49,200 nucleotides of DNA from a virus: IMG/VR virus record IMGVR_UViG_3300033180_000028, positions 1 through 49,200 of that record; one strand, 5' to 3'. Under the pieces are notes generated by a model that had not been told where the DNA came from, did no database searches, and saw only the letters and a list, made by a program, of their open reading frames with translations. Both the position numbers and the translations under genes were made by a program. Each line of letters opens with the position of its first letter. Position 1 is the stretch's first letter. Below are positions 1-8,076 of the stretch, piece after piece.

Positions 1-98
1 AGGCTTGAACCTTTGCCGAACCCTTTCGGTCCAAAAGTGTTACCTATGTCTCAGGAATAAACCGTAACCCATGTGTCCAGAACGGACCCCGAGAAGGC

Positions 99-144
99 TT
101 GGCGCACCCGACAGGATTCGAACCTGTGACCTTTGGAATCGGAA
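99..144. repeat. attL: attL: 46-bp direct repeat of the tRNA-Arg 3' half
   Basis: The bases from 99 to 144 are identical to 49074-49119, where they form the T-arm, variable loop, anticodon 3' side, acceptor end and CCA of a tRNA-Arg gene. Identity stops at both edges (98/49073 and 145/49120 differ). This is the classical footprint of tyrosine-recombinase integration into a tRNA 3' end. Bases 1-98 are host flank with no gene seen. Bases 145-315 hold integrase-arm repeats. Confidence 0.92.
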
Positions 145-168
145 GGCAAACGTGAACGTTTTTCCGCT

Positions 169-293
169 GCTTCCTCTTGTTTACCCCATTTCGATTTTGC
201 TATCCAGATCAAGCGGTAAGCCTTTTCCGCGATTACAACGGTCTGGATCAAATTTACCCTGATTTGCTTCCTGCCGCTTCCTATATGCTTCCT
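169..293. repeat. Left integrase arm-type sites (GCTTCCT x4)
   Basis: GCTTCCT occurs at 169-175, 266-272, 276-282 and 287-293. The last three are spaced 10 and 11 bp apart, about one helical turn. A 19-bp block, GCTTCCTATATGCTTCCTG (276-294), recurs at 49009-49027 beside the right att repeat. Repeated heptamers on helical phasing at both ends of an integrated element, just outside the core repeat, are what arm-type binding sites of a tyrosine integrase look like. The assignment is inferred. Confidence 0.65.
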
Positions 294-315
294 GTAGCGG
301 GTGGAGTGAGCCAGT

Positions 316-1557
316 TTGGCTAAATTGACGAAGAGAATGATAGACGCCCTTGAGGCTCGCGACAAAGACTATTTCGCATGGGACGACGAGTTGCCGGGGT
401 TCGGAGTCCGCGTCTGGCCGAGCGGACGCAAGACCTATGTTGCTCAGTATAGGGCAGGCAAACAATCGCGTCGTTTCAAGATTGGCATCCATGGTCCGCT
501 GACGGTTGAGGAAGCCCGAAAGGAAGCCAAAGGTGTCCTCGGTGATGTCGCTCGTGGCGACGATCCGCAGCTTGATCGCTTGACCCGACGCAAAGCGCTG
601 ACGGTCAAAGAACTGTGCGATATGTATTTCGAGGCTGCGGATAAGGGACTGATCTTTGGCAAGCGCGGGAAACCGAAGAAGTCTTCGACACTCTATGTCG
701 ATAGGGGGCGTGCGACCCGACACATCATCCCGCTTATGGGTAATCGGCTCGTGCAGGAACTTACAACCGCCGACGCAATTAAAATGATGCGCGACGTGAC
801 GACCGGCAAGACAGCAGCGAACGAGAAAACAGGTAAGCTACGAGGGCGGGCGGTCGTCAGGGGCGGGGCGGGAACCGCATCGCAGACGGTGACACTTTTA
901 AGTGCCATTCTAACCTATGCCGTTTCCGAAGGAATAATAGCGAATAACCCCGTGCGCGGTATAAAAAAACCTGCTGTGGGCAAGCGAACGCGGCGGCTTA
1001 GCGCGGCGGAGTATCGCGCGCTCGGTAAGGTGCTCGAAACATCCGACGATGAGCTGTGGCAAGGTATCATAGGCACCAAACTGTTTTTGCTAACCGGCTT
1101 TCGTTTGAGCGAAATTGCGGGATTGATGTGGTCTGAGGTCGATAAATCCGGAAGCTGCTTGCGCCTTGATGATTCGAAAGAGGATGCGTCTGTTCGCCCG
1201 GTAGGAAGTGTGGTGTTTGATGTGCTTGATAAGGTTTCGCGGTATGATCGAAACCCCTTCGTGTTGCCGGGGCCGCGAAGCGAGAACGGCCACTATACTG
1301 CGTTGGATGATGCGCTTGACCGTTTGACCGAAAAGGCGGGGTTGGAAGGCGTTACATCGCACACGCTAAGGCATTCCTACGCCAGCGTGGCAGGTGATCT
1401 AGGATTTACCGAGATCACAATATCCGCGCTGTTGGGGCATGCCGCGGGCAATGTAACGCAACGATATGTGCATCACCTCGATAGCGTGTTGATCGCGGCG
1501 GCGGACAAAGTGTCTAGCGAGGTTTTGAAAATGATGACAACCGATTCGCAAGGATAG
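316..1557 (+). CDS. int: Tyrosine recombinase integrase (P4/DUF4102 type)
   Basis: Site-specific recombinase that would integrate and excise the prophage at the tRNA-Arg. The protein has 413 residues. The N-terminal ~90 residues match the arm-DNA-binding domain of P4-like integrases, followed by a core-binding region (about 95-215) and the catalytic domain. Visible catalytic residues are R263 (GFRLSE), H349 and R352 (HTLRH), H375 (LGHA) and the nucleophile Y384 (QRYVHH). The start is TTG at 316, preceded by GGAG at 303-306. The gene begins just inside attL and points into the element, so it is distal to the intact tRNA. No truncation is seen. Confidence 0.95.
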   Translation: MAKLTKRMIDALEARDKDYFAWDDELPGFGVRVWPSGRKTYVAQYRAGKQSRRFKIGIHGPLTVEEARKEAKGVLGDVARGDDPQLDRLTRRKALTVKELCDMYFEAADKGLIFGKRGKPKKSSTLYVDRGRATRHIIPLMGNRLVQELTTADAIKMMRDVTTGKTAANEKTGKLRGRAVVRGGAGTASQTVTLLSAILTYAVSEGIIANNPVRGIKKPAVGKRTRRLSAAEYRALGKVLETSDDELWQGIIGTKLFLLTGFRLSEIAGLMWSEVDKSGSCLRLDDSKEDASVRPVGSVVFDVLDKVSRYDRNPFVLPGPRSENGHYTALDDALDRLTEKAGLEGVTSHTLRHSYASVAGDLGFTEITISALLGHAAGNVTQRYVHHLDSVLIAAADKVSSEVLKMMTTDSQG

Positions 1558-1693
1558 GTCATGTTGAGTATCGCGACAGGCTGTGGGTTCTGCACAATTT
1601 AGAGGCTCGCGAAACTAGCTTTGCTTCCATCAAAGTGGCATGCCCTATTGCGAGCATGAGAAAATCGCTTATAAATCTCAAGGTTGAAGATGG

Positions 1694-2752
1694 ATGCATG
1701 CAAATGGCGAGGCAGTGGAGCTCAATACGTTAAAAAAGCGGCTACAGGGCCACCTTGGGGATGGTCTAGTTTTGGTGATCGGCTCAGGGCTTTCATGTGC
1801 GGAGGGCGTTCCTGGCATGGGGCCGCTCGGTCGCCACCTTGTAACACACATTCCCTCAAGTTTATCCGATGACGATAATAAGCTGTGGGAGCAAATTCAC
1901 CCCTCTATCCAAACCGATGGACTTGAGGCGGCGCTATTAAAACATGTGCCTACGCCGTCACTTGAAGCCGCCATTGTACAGAGCACCGGCGAATTCATTG
2001 CAGCCGCCGAAGCGACTATCGTTGCAGAGATCTTTAGTAAAGCAAGGACGCTTCGCCTCACGAAGCTCATTCCTCATTTGCTAAGGCCTGACACCGGCAT
2101 TCCAATTGTTACGACAAACTATGACCGGCTTGCCGAGATCGCGTGTGAGGAAGCAGGTCTTGGTGTCGACACCATGTTCTCTGGTCAGTTCGCGGCAAAG
2201 CTGGAACCACAAGAAACATATTGGAGCTTCTGCCGCGGCGCGAAATTGGTAGGCAGGAATGTCCGCTACAAGTTCGCGAATAAGGCGAATGTGTTTAAGC
2301 CTCATGGAAGTCTTGATTGGTATCATAGGGAGGGCAGTCCTGTTCGCTATGCCGGCGTGCTTCCGCTTCCTCGCCTTATAATTACGCCAGGGTTGAATAA
2401 GTTCAGGAACGGTTACGAAAGTCCCTTTGACAAGCATCGTGAGAAAGGGAACGACGCCATAGACAAGGCAAGAAGGTTCCTGATCATTGGCTACGGGTTC
2501 AATGACGATCACCTGGAGACGCATCTCACGCCTCGCATCAGGTCCGGCGTGAAGACAGTTATATTGACCTACGAGCTATCACCGAAAGCTAAAACAATTT
2601 CGATAGAAAATAAGAATGTCGTGGCCATCGAGTTCCGCGAGACGGAAGGTATAAAAGGGGCCAATATTGTCGTTGATGGAGCCGAAATATTTTATCCCGG
2701 CATTGAATACTGGGATTTGGATGGATTTGTGAAGGGAGTTCTGTCGGCATGA
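1694..2752 (+). CDS. SIR2-like NADase of a SIR2-HerA defence system
   Basis: The 352-aa protein has a SIR2-type NAD-binding fold: VIGSGLS near residue 30 (glycine loop), TTNYD near 140 (the Asn of the NAD pocket) and PHGSLDW near 205 (the active-site His). In known SIR2-HerA systems this subunit degrades NAD+ on phage infection and aborts the cell. Its stop overlaps the next gene's start by 4 bp (ATGA), so it is translationally coupled to a HerA-type ATPase, the expected partner. GC content is lower and codon use less biased than in the phage structural genes, consistent with acquired cargo. The NADase activity is inferred from family membership. Confidence 0.88.
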   Translation: MHANGEAVELNTLKKRLQGHLGDGLVLVIGSGLSCAEGVPGMGPLGRHLVTHIPSSLSDDDNKLWEQIHPSIQTDGLEAALLKHVPTPSLEAAIVQSTGEFIAAAEATIVAEIFSKARTLRLTKLIPHLLRPDTGIPIVTTNYDRLAEIACEEAGLGVDTMFSGQFAAKLEPQETYWSFCRGAKLVGRNVRYKFANKANVFKPHGSLDWYHREGSPVRYAGVLPLPRLIITPGLNKFRNGYESPFDKHREKGNDAIDKARRFLIIGYGFNDDHLETHLTPRIRSGVKTVILTYELSPKAKTISIENKNVVAIEFRETEGIKGANIVVDGAEIFYPGIEYWDLDGFVKGVLSA

Positions 2753-4497
2753 CAAGTATAGCGCTCGAGTTTACTGATAATGACAAGATTGGGCGGGTGG
2801 CCGGTGTTGATACCAGCCGTGTGGCAATCGACGTCACAAATTCCGAGATGTTAACTCGTGTCGGGATCGGTCAGCTGATTGCCATTAAAGGTGCAACGCA
2901 GGCGGAATTTCTGATTGCGATGACCGACCGAGTGACTCGTTTACTTCGCGAGGAGCTTCCCGATCCAGAAGGGGGCGACTTTGCACCCCTGACGGTCTCA
3001 CCAGCGGATCACATGCAGGCGTTCGTCATTGGTACGTATCGCACGGTGGATGGTGATAGGGCCAATACCTTTAAGCGCGGAGCTGATAGCTTCCCCCAAA
3101 TTGATCGCGATTGTTTCGTCATTGAGGGGGGGAATCTTCAGCGCTTCATGGGTATCCTTGGAGCGGGTTTTCCGGAAGAAGAGAGATTAAAACTTGGCAC
3201 TTTCGTCGCCGATCGGAGCGCAGACGCAATCGCGAGCGGTGATCGTTTTTTCCAACGTCATGCAGCAATCCTGGGAAGTACTGGGTCTGGCAAAAGCTGG
3301 GCTGTCGCCCTCATTCTCGAAAGAGCGGCTAAGCTCAAATATCCCAACATCGTTGTTTTCGACATGCATGGGGAATATGAGCCACTTGCGGATAAGAGCA
3401 AAGGGGGCTTCGCGCAGCGGTTCCGGGTCGCGGGTCCTGGCGACCTCGCCGCGCCGAAAGATGACACGCTGTTTTTGCCATACTGGCTATTGAACCGCGA
3501 TGAAATGCTGTCAATGATATTGGACCGCAGCGATCAGAACGCTCCTAATCAGGCTTCTCGATTTACCCTTCATGTCCGTGATCTGAAGGGAGCGACGTTG
3601 GATAAGTCGGGCAAATCCAAGGTGAAAGAGACCTTTACAGTTGACTCGCCGATCCCATACAAAATCGAAGACCTCGTCGACAAACTTAAAGATGACAACA
3701 CCTCCAAAGGTATATCAGCGGCGACTGGTAAGCCCGTTACTGGTGAGTGGGAAAATAAGCTTACACGCTTCCTCTCTCGTCTCGAGGCGAAGCTGGATGA
3801 TCGCCGCTATGGGTTCATGTTCGCACCACCGGCGGAAGCCTTAGATTACGGATGGCTCGCCAAGCAAATTGTCAAGCTTTTGCGCGCGGATTCGGGCAAT
3901 GGGATAAAGGTGATCGATTTCTCGGAGGTTCCTGCAGATGTGCTTCCAGTCGTTACGGGAACGCTAGCTCGTCTCCTCTATGACGTACAATTTTGGATGA
4001 ACACCGATGCTCGGACGCCAGTCACTCTTCTGTGCGATGAAGCCCATTTGTACTTACCAGTAAAAGATGATGCTGATTCAGTTCAGAGACAGGCGCTATG
4101 GTCATTCGAGCGCATCGCGAAAGAGGGAAGAAAGTACGGATTTTCATTGCTTGTAGTAAGCCAAAGGCCCTCTGACGTGAGCAGGACTATTCTTTCTCAG
4201 TGTAATAACTTCCTTGCCTTGAGGTTGACGAACGACAGTGACCAGAACGTAATCAAGAGATTGATGCCAGACTCCCTCGTTGGCCTTACCGCTATGCTGC
4301 CGTTGCTCGATACTGGCGAGGCATTGCTGTTGGGCGACGCCGTCCTATTGCCAACTCGGATCAAGCTCGATCAACCGCAGGTGAAACCTGACAGCGCAAC
4401 GCGGGATTTCTGGAAGGAATGGGGCTCAATTATGCCTGATGAGGTGCTACTTGAAGCGGCGGTCGAATGTTTGCGTAGTCAGTCCCGGACAAGCTGA
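2749..4497 (+). CDS. HerA-like hexameric ATPase of the SIR2-HerA defence system
   Basis: The 582-aa protein starts with a HAS-barrel-like N-terminal segment (about 5-60). It has a Walker A motif GSTGSGKS at 176-183, a Walker B motif in LLCDEAH near 427-432, and a conserved SQRPSDVSRTILSQCNN segment near 475-490 that is typical of HerA/FtsK-clade DNA translocases. Together with the coupled SIR2 gene it forms the known SIR2-HerA anti-phage pair, in which the two proteins assemble into one complex. All motifs are intact and the length is normal for the family. Confidence 0.9.
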   Translation: MTSIALEFTDNDKIGRVAGVDTSRVAIDVTNSEMLTRVGIGQLIAIKGATQAEFLIAMTDRVTRLLREELPDPEGGDFAPLTVSPADHMQAFVIGTYRTVDGDRANTFKRGADSFPQIDRDCFVIEGGNLQRFMGILGAGFPEEERLKLGTFVADRSADAIASGDRFFQRHAAILGSTGSGKSWAVALILERAAKLKYPNIVVFDMHGEYEPLADKSKGGFAQRFRVAGPGDLAAPKDDTLFLPYWLLNRDEMLSMILDRSDQNAPNQASRFTLHVRDLKGATLDKSGKSKVKETFTVDSPIPYKIEDLVDKLKDDNTSKGISAATGKPVTGEWENKLTRFLSRLEAKLDDRRYGFMFAPPAEALDYGWLAKQIVKLLRADSGNGIKVIDFSEVPADVLPVVTGTLARLLYDVQFWMNTDARTPVTLLCDEAHLYLPVKDDADSVQRQALWSFERIAKEGRKYGFSLLVVSQRPSDVSRTILSQCNNFLALRLTNDSDQNVIKRLMPDSLVGLTAMLPLLDTGEALLLGDAVLLPTRIKLDQPQVKPDSATRDFWKEWGSIMPDEVLLEAAVECLRSQSRTS

Positions 4498-4540
4498 TTC
4501 GAAGATTGGGGCGGGCGCAGGCGAAGTCTAATTAAAACAG

Positions 4541-5578
4541 TTGCAGGTGAGTTCCGTCAGAGCGGTCTCAATTTTCGATATCCCAAAGTTCCTGTTGCCG
4601 GCTTTGGCGCTTTCTGGAACAGGGCTTGTCGCCAACCACTACTTTGCGATGAAAATGGTGCCCATGCATTTTACCAGCAGTGACACACGCCCACTCCCCC
4701 CCAATTCGCTGTTCAAATACCTCGCGCCAGAACGAGTCAGCGACGTTCTAGGGGCTGGAACTCTGAAATTCACTCAAATGTCGAACACCAATGACATTTT
4801 CGAGGTGCGAAAGACTTTTGAGCGCATTGCTGGCCCGCGTTTTCGCGAGTTAATTGCGAGCATAGAGGGAGACCTTGCCTCTAAACCCACCCTTGAAGCC
4901 AATATCATCAAGGCGCTTTCCGAGAGATTGGGAAGGGCGCCGAATCGGAAGGAGCGTCGTACAGCGCTCTCGGAATTTTACAAACAGGGAAAGGAAAAGC
5001 AATTTCGTGACGGGCTTGCTTTTGAGGCAAGCCAGCTCGCTGATCAATTCGGCTCGGACGAAGCTCGCGAATATTTTCTCGAATTGGTTGGCACCGGCAT
5101 GCTTTGTCTGTCTCTATCCGAGGATTTCGGCATTTCGCCGATGTGGGCGCATTACGCTAGCAATAGCACTGGTTTTGTAATCGAATTTTTCACGAACCAT
5201 TGGTGGTTCAAGAGCGAATCGGACGTGTCCAAAACCAGATTGCACCAAGTCCATTACAGCGATGGTATTATTGATGAGTTTCTTGAAAATCCAGAAGCAG
5301 CATTTGGCTCCAAAATGACGTCCTGGTCCTATGAGAAAGAGTGGAGAATGTATTGCAGCCTCGACCAAATAGAGAAAACTATACCTTTGCAGCCAGATCC
5401 AATCCATCTTATCGGGTTTCCGAGTGATTTGGTGAAGTCGATAATCGTCGGGTCGCGAGCGTCGATAGAAACGCGGACGCAAATTCAGACGGTGGTAGCG
5501 ACTCAATATCCGCATGCTAGCATCCATCTAGCCACACCAAATAATAGAACCAGCTTAATCGAACTTACCGATCTATAA
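4541..5578 (+). CDS. DUF2971-family protein, probable defence-island gene
   Basis: Of the 345 residues in the longest frame, the recognisable part begins at FKYLAPERV (about residue 58) and includes CLSLSEDFGISPMWAHYAS, the hallmark of DUF2971. Family members are common in defence islands, but their biochemical role is not settled. The start is uncertain. The TTG at 4541 gives a 36-residue, mildly hydrophobic extension with no clear Shine-Dalgarno, and ATG at 4649 (residue 37) is a good alternative. It lies 43 bp after the HerA gene on the same strand and could be a third cargo gene of the cassette or an independent one. Confidence 0.7.
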   Translation: MQVSSVRAVSIFDIPKFLLPALALSGTGLVANHYFAMKMVPMHFTSSDTRPLPPNSLFKYLAPERVSDVLGAGTLKFTQMSNTNDIFEVRKTFERIAGPRFRELIASIEGDLASKPTLEANIIKALSERLGRAPNRKERRTALSEFYKQGKEKQFRDGLAFEASQLADQFGSDEAREYFLELVGTGMLCLSLSEDFGISPMWAHYASNSTGFVIEFFTNHWWFKSESDVSKTRLHQVHYSDGIIDEFLENPEAAFGSKMTSWSYEKEWRMYCSLDQIEKTIPLQPDPIHLIGFPSDLVKSIIVGSRASIETRTQIQTVVATQYPHASIHLATPNNRTSLIELTDL

Positions 5579-5692
5579 AGTATTCCCAAAGTTGGCCTCA
5601 TGTACCTGCTCCGAGTCAGGCTTAATCTTCGCTGTTAGAGTAAAGCGCCATGAGCGAGACGTCACCGTTACGGCGTCGTAGGCTACGCCTGC

Positions 5693-5953
5693 TTAACCCC
5701 GCTCCGAGGTTGAGCGAACGGCCTTCGACAGACGCTCTTCTGCCCAAGCGTCCAGGTCCAGAATGTGATAGAGCGGAATGCGTCCGCTATATTGCATAGC
5801 TGGCCCGCCACCCACCGTTGCCATTTTGGCGAGCGTCGAAACAGCAATGTCGATGCCATGCTTTGTGGCAAGATAATTTGGCACGTCGCTGCGGCGTAGG
5901 CGAGGGCGCTGCGGCGGCATGATGATGTCAATTGTTGCGTCGGGTATGTGCAT
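5693..5953 (-). CDS. Excisionase-like helix-turn-helix protein
   Basis: An 86-aa basic protein. Residues ~20-75 read as a small winged-helix/MerR-like DNA-binding domain, with a predicted recognition helix around VSTLAKMA, a glycine-rich turn, then a segment like [17 protein letters not shown]. This layout is common in phage Xis/AlpA proteins. The start at 5953 has AAGGA about 10 bp upstream. It is the last gene of a leftward operon and its start abuts the upstream 58-aa gene. A recombination-directionality role is inferred from size, fold and position near the integrase end. Confidence 0.6.
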   Translation of the reverse strand: MHIPDATIDIIMPPQRPRLRRSDVPNYLATKHGIDIAVSTLAKMATVGGGPAMQYSGRIPLYHILDLDAWAEERLSKAVRSTSERG

Positions 5954-6130
5954 CTAGCGTTTTCCTTTTACAATACGGATGGATTCCACGAGGCCGGAGC
6001 GCAGGCGGCGCGCCTTCTGCTCGGCGTGCAAGGAGTTGCCGGCGGCGGTGGTGATGGTAGTTCCGTCATAGAAGCGGACACGAAAAAGCGCCTGCTTCGA
6101 TGCGGGTGTGGCAATGATCGACTGCTTCAT
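5954..6130 (-). CDS. Small conserved-looking phage protein (58 aa)
   Basis: This 58-residue frame starts at ATG 6130 (MKQSIIATPASKQ) and ends TAG at 5954-5956, exactly against the start of the Xis-like gene. The product is basic, with alternating beta-type residues (FRVRFYDGTTITTA) followed by an Arg/Lys-rich C-terminal half. The perfect abutment with the next gene and the AAGGAAAA within its own 3' end, which serves as the next gene's ribosome site, support a real gene. The function is unknown. Confidence 0.6.
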   Translation of the reverse strand: MKQSIIATPASKQALFRVRFYDGTTITTAAGNSLHAEQKARRLRSGLVESIRIVKGKR

Positions 6131-6143
6131 ATGCCTTGCTCTG

Positions 6144-6284
6144 TTAGATGGGCAGCGTGAGTACCAGCATGGTGAGGGCCATGGTGGCGGTGATGAGACC
6201 GATTGCAGCGCAGAGCGCGCGCATTTCCTGAGTGAGCCGAGGCAGGCTCGTGGGTGTCTCTGTCATTGGGGAAATGCGGAACAT
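6144..6284 (-). CDS. Small single-pass membrane protein (46 aa)
   Basis: ATG at 6284 is preceded by GGAGA (spacing about 8). The product is 46 residues, with a polar N-terminus (MFRISPMTETP) and one hydrophobic segment running from about residue 24 to the end (AAIGLITATMALTMLVLTLP). It sits in the leftward early operon between two other small genes. Nothing in the sequence points to a specific role. A longer overlapping frame on the same strand looks compositionally non-coding. Confidence 0.5.
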   Translation of the reverse strand: MFRISPMTETPTSLPRLTQEMRALCAAIGLITATMALTMLVLTLPI

Positions 6285-6341
6285 GATGTGATCTCCGTTC
6301 ATCCGCTCGGGAAGCAGGCCAGAAGCCGGAGCGGATGTAGA

Positions 6342-6506
6342 TCACGCAGCGCATGCGTCCTCGGCGGCGCGCAGAAGTTCCGCCGCTTCCGGCGCGTGCT
6401 TTTCGATTTCGTCTTTGGTGAAGCCCTCGGCCCTCAGCTCGGCCTCGGTCACGCCACTGCCGCGTTCGCGTGCTAGATCAGCCATCTCTCTCGGAATATT
6501 GCGCAT
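6342..6506 (-). CDS. Small acidic helical protein (54 aa), first gene of leftward operon
   Basis: Starts at ATG 6506 behind GGAG (spacing 6) and stops at 6342-6344. The 54 residues are charged and probably all helical (MADLARERGSG, then TEAELRAEGFTKDEIEKHA). It resembles small regulatory or adaptor proteins of temperate phages, but no family is recognised. As the first gene it lies about 85 bp from the nearest operator copy at 6591-6613, so repression of the operon by the CI-like protein is plausible. Confidence 0.55.
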   Translation of the reverse strand: MRNIPREMADLARERGSGVTEAELRAEGFTKDEIEKHAPEAAELLRAAEDACAA

Positions 6507-6590
6507 TGCTTTCTCCATCCGGTCTTGGGTGCGGGTTGTTGCTGCCGGTCCAGTGCGTCACCGCGTTAGCGGCGCTTGGATGGATCATTA

Positions 6591-6649
6591 AGTTTCATAA
6601 GTTGCAACTTTTTACAAGAGCTTAGAGTTTCATAAAATGCAACTTTTTT
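6591..6649. promoter_or_regulatory. Tandem repressor operator copies O1 and O2
   Basis: O1 (6591-6613) and O2 (6626-6648) share a 23-base pattern: AGTTTCATAA, two variable bases, then TGCAACTTTTT. They are spaced 35 bp apart in the same orientation. A third copy lies at 8046-8068 in the opposite orientation between the repressor and Cro genes. A related half-site, GTGAAACTT, follows at 6659-6667. Location between a leftward early operon and a rightward gene suggests control of the leftward promoter by the CI/Cro pair. Confidence 0.7.
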
Positions 6650-6651
6650 GA

Positions 6652-7626
6652 GTGTGGCGTGAAACTTCGTGGAATCTTGTTGATGCGCCAGCACTTCATT
6701 ACGATACCCGCTTGACGAGTATTGCTGGCATTTCCGATGCCGTTGCTTGTGGGTGGGGTGTTCTGGTGGCTTATTTCGAATATGAATTCAAAAAGGTGAG
6801 TACGGGACGGCGCAGCAAGCGCAACCGCTATGCGGTTGATGAGGCCGGGCTTAGGGCCGCGCTTGCTCATGATCAGCAAGTTGGCGAAGTATTCTCCGTC
6901 CGCCTGGGTGAAGCTATTCCAGCCTCCGATGCGCAGCTCGACTATCTACGCGACCTTATAGGTCGCCTTCCAAAGGCTGGGTTATCGATGTTGGAGGCGT
7001 CTGACTTGATAACGAATGCCAAAGATCTGCGACATCCTGCGGACGAGCGCGACCGACGATTGGCGGAGCGCTTTGGGGCGGATTTTACGAACTACTCAAG
7101 TCGAGCGGCGATATTTGATCGGATCACCAGCAAGTGGATTGATGAGGTGCATCTCGCGAGATGGTTTGTTTACCGGGTGTATCGCGACGGCTTCGATAGG
7201 GGCGCTGTTGATGGAGTTGACGATCCTGACCACGAGGTCCTAGCGGGAATAGCTGCTGAGATGGTTTCAAGTCGGGATCTGTGGCTGTCATTATATGACG
7301 CTGCAGGTGCTTCTTTCTGCGGGTTTCGTTGGTTTGGTGCTCTTCCGACGCCCGAGGGGGTGCACATAATTGGCGATCACGAAGGGGAGGCCTATGAATT
7401 CGTCGCTTCCCGGCTCGATGTGATGGGTCTAATTAGCCGGGCTTCAAGGCAGGCACGTCGGCAAAAGGGCGACTTCGTCAAAGAGGACTTGCCTGATGGG
7501 CGAGCGTTGGATGGTCAAGCTCAAGTAGTATCTTCCAAGCCGCATAGCGGATCGACTTTAGTAGGTGCGATTATTTTTTTGGGAGGCCTTCTGGCAATGC
7601 TTCTGATTATGCGGGCGCTACTGTAG
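6652..7626 (+). CDS. Unrecognised protein with C-terminal membrane anchor
   Basis: The longest frame gives 324 aa from GTG 6652, which would overlap the operator zone. GTG at 6766, behind a GGTGGGGTG stretch, is an attractive alternative (286 aa). The C-terminus is a clear transmembrane helix (STLVGAIIFLGGLLAMLLIM) with almost no tail, i.e. tail-anchored. A segment near residues 90-120 (SDAQLDYLRDLIGRLP then GLSMLEASDLI) resembles a short motif seen in various phage proteins without known activity. It ends 4 bp before the convergent repressor gene. Its place inside the switch region suggests a lysogeny-associated function (exclusion or regulation), but this is a guess. Confidence 0.6.
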   Translation: MWRETSWNLVDAPALHYDTRLTSIAGISDAVACGWGVLVAYFEYEFKKVSTGRRSKRNRYAVDEAGLRAALAHDQQVGEVFSVRLGEAIPASDAQLDYLRDLIGRLPKAGLSMLEASDLITNAKDLRHPADERDRRLAERFGADFTNYSSRAAIFDRITSKWIDEVHLARWFVYRVYRDGFDRGAVDGVDDPDHEVLAGIAAEMVSSRDLWLSLYDAAGASFCGFRWFGALPTPEGVHIIGDHEGEAYEFVASRLDVMGLISRASRQARRQKGDFVKEDLPDGRALDGQAQVVSSKPHSGSTLVGAIIFLGGLLAMLLIMRALL

Positions 7627-7630
7627 CCGC

Positions 7631-7981
7631 CTATTTACCATCCGTGCCAGTGCTATTTCCTTGCTGATCGAAAAAGAGCTTGAGCATTGAAATCGCCCGT
7701 TCTTTTTGCTCTTCGGTTTTGTCCCTGAAAAACTTCGCTAGCCAGTCATCATGGGGTTCGCGAAACAATCCTTGCACGTCCGTGCGGAACAGGGCCGCTA
7801 GCTTCTCCAGATATTCAGGCTTCGGGAGTGTGCCCTTAAACCACTTGGAAACAAGTCCTTTGTCGACGTTCAATTCTTCGACGATGTTAACCTGTTTGAG
7901 GTGACGCATCTCCGCCCACTCTGGAATGTAGTGGATTCTCTGCGGTGTCTTGTTCGCGTGAATAGGGCTGATGTTGCTCAT
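7631..7981 (-). CDS. CI-like prophage repressor (HTH_XRE)
   Basis: 116 aa. Residues ~28-75 form an XRE-type helix-turn-helix (VNIVEELNVDKGLVSKWFKG, then PEYLEKLAALF). The C-terminal part (about 80-110) is helical and charged and has no LexA-type Ser/Lys protease domain, so induction by RecA self-cleavage is not predicted. The gene is divergent from the Cro-like gene, and the shared upstream region carries operator O3 plus further AAGTTTCA-like half-sites. A TGTTTCAACTTT stretch overlaps its own start codon, suggesting autoregulation. Confidence 0.8.
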   Translation of the reverse strand: MSNISPIHANKTPQRIHYIPEWAEMRHLKQVNIVEELNVDKGLVSKWFKGTLPKPEYLEKLAALFRTDVQGLFREPHDDWLAKFFRDKTEEQKERAISMLKLFFDQQGNSTGTDGK

Positions 7982-8025
7982 GTTTCAACTTTACTTGCGT
8001 GACGAACGGAAAGCGTTAGTGCATC

Positions 8026-8068
8026 GTGAAACTTGGCCTCTTGCAAAAAGTTGCAAGTTATGAAACTT
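8026..8068. promoter_or_regulatory. Operator O3 and half-site between repressor and Cro-like gene
   Basis: On the minus strand 8068-8046 reads AGTTTCATAA, CT, TGCAACTTTTT, matching the two left operators in all but two central positions. GTGAAACTT (8026-8034) is an extra half-site with the same relation to the main site as at 6659-6667. The site lies just upstream of the Cro-like start at 8077, where a rightward early promoter is expected. Confidence 0.7.
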
Positions 8069-8076
8069 ATCGACCT

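Noticed and set aside
1-98. Left host flank with repeated TGTTACCTATGTCTC / GTAACCCATGTGTCC-like words, reminiscent of an insertion-sequence end
   Set aside because: Too short and no transposase in view. It cannot be assigned to an IS family from this window.
181-723. Leftward frame of 180 codons overlapping attL and the start of the integrase
   Set aside because: It crosses the attachment region and lies antisense to a clear integrase gene. Composition is that of a shadow frame.
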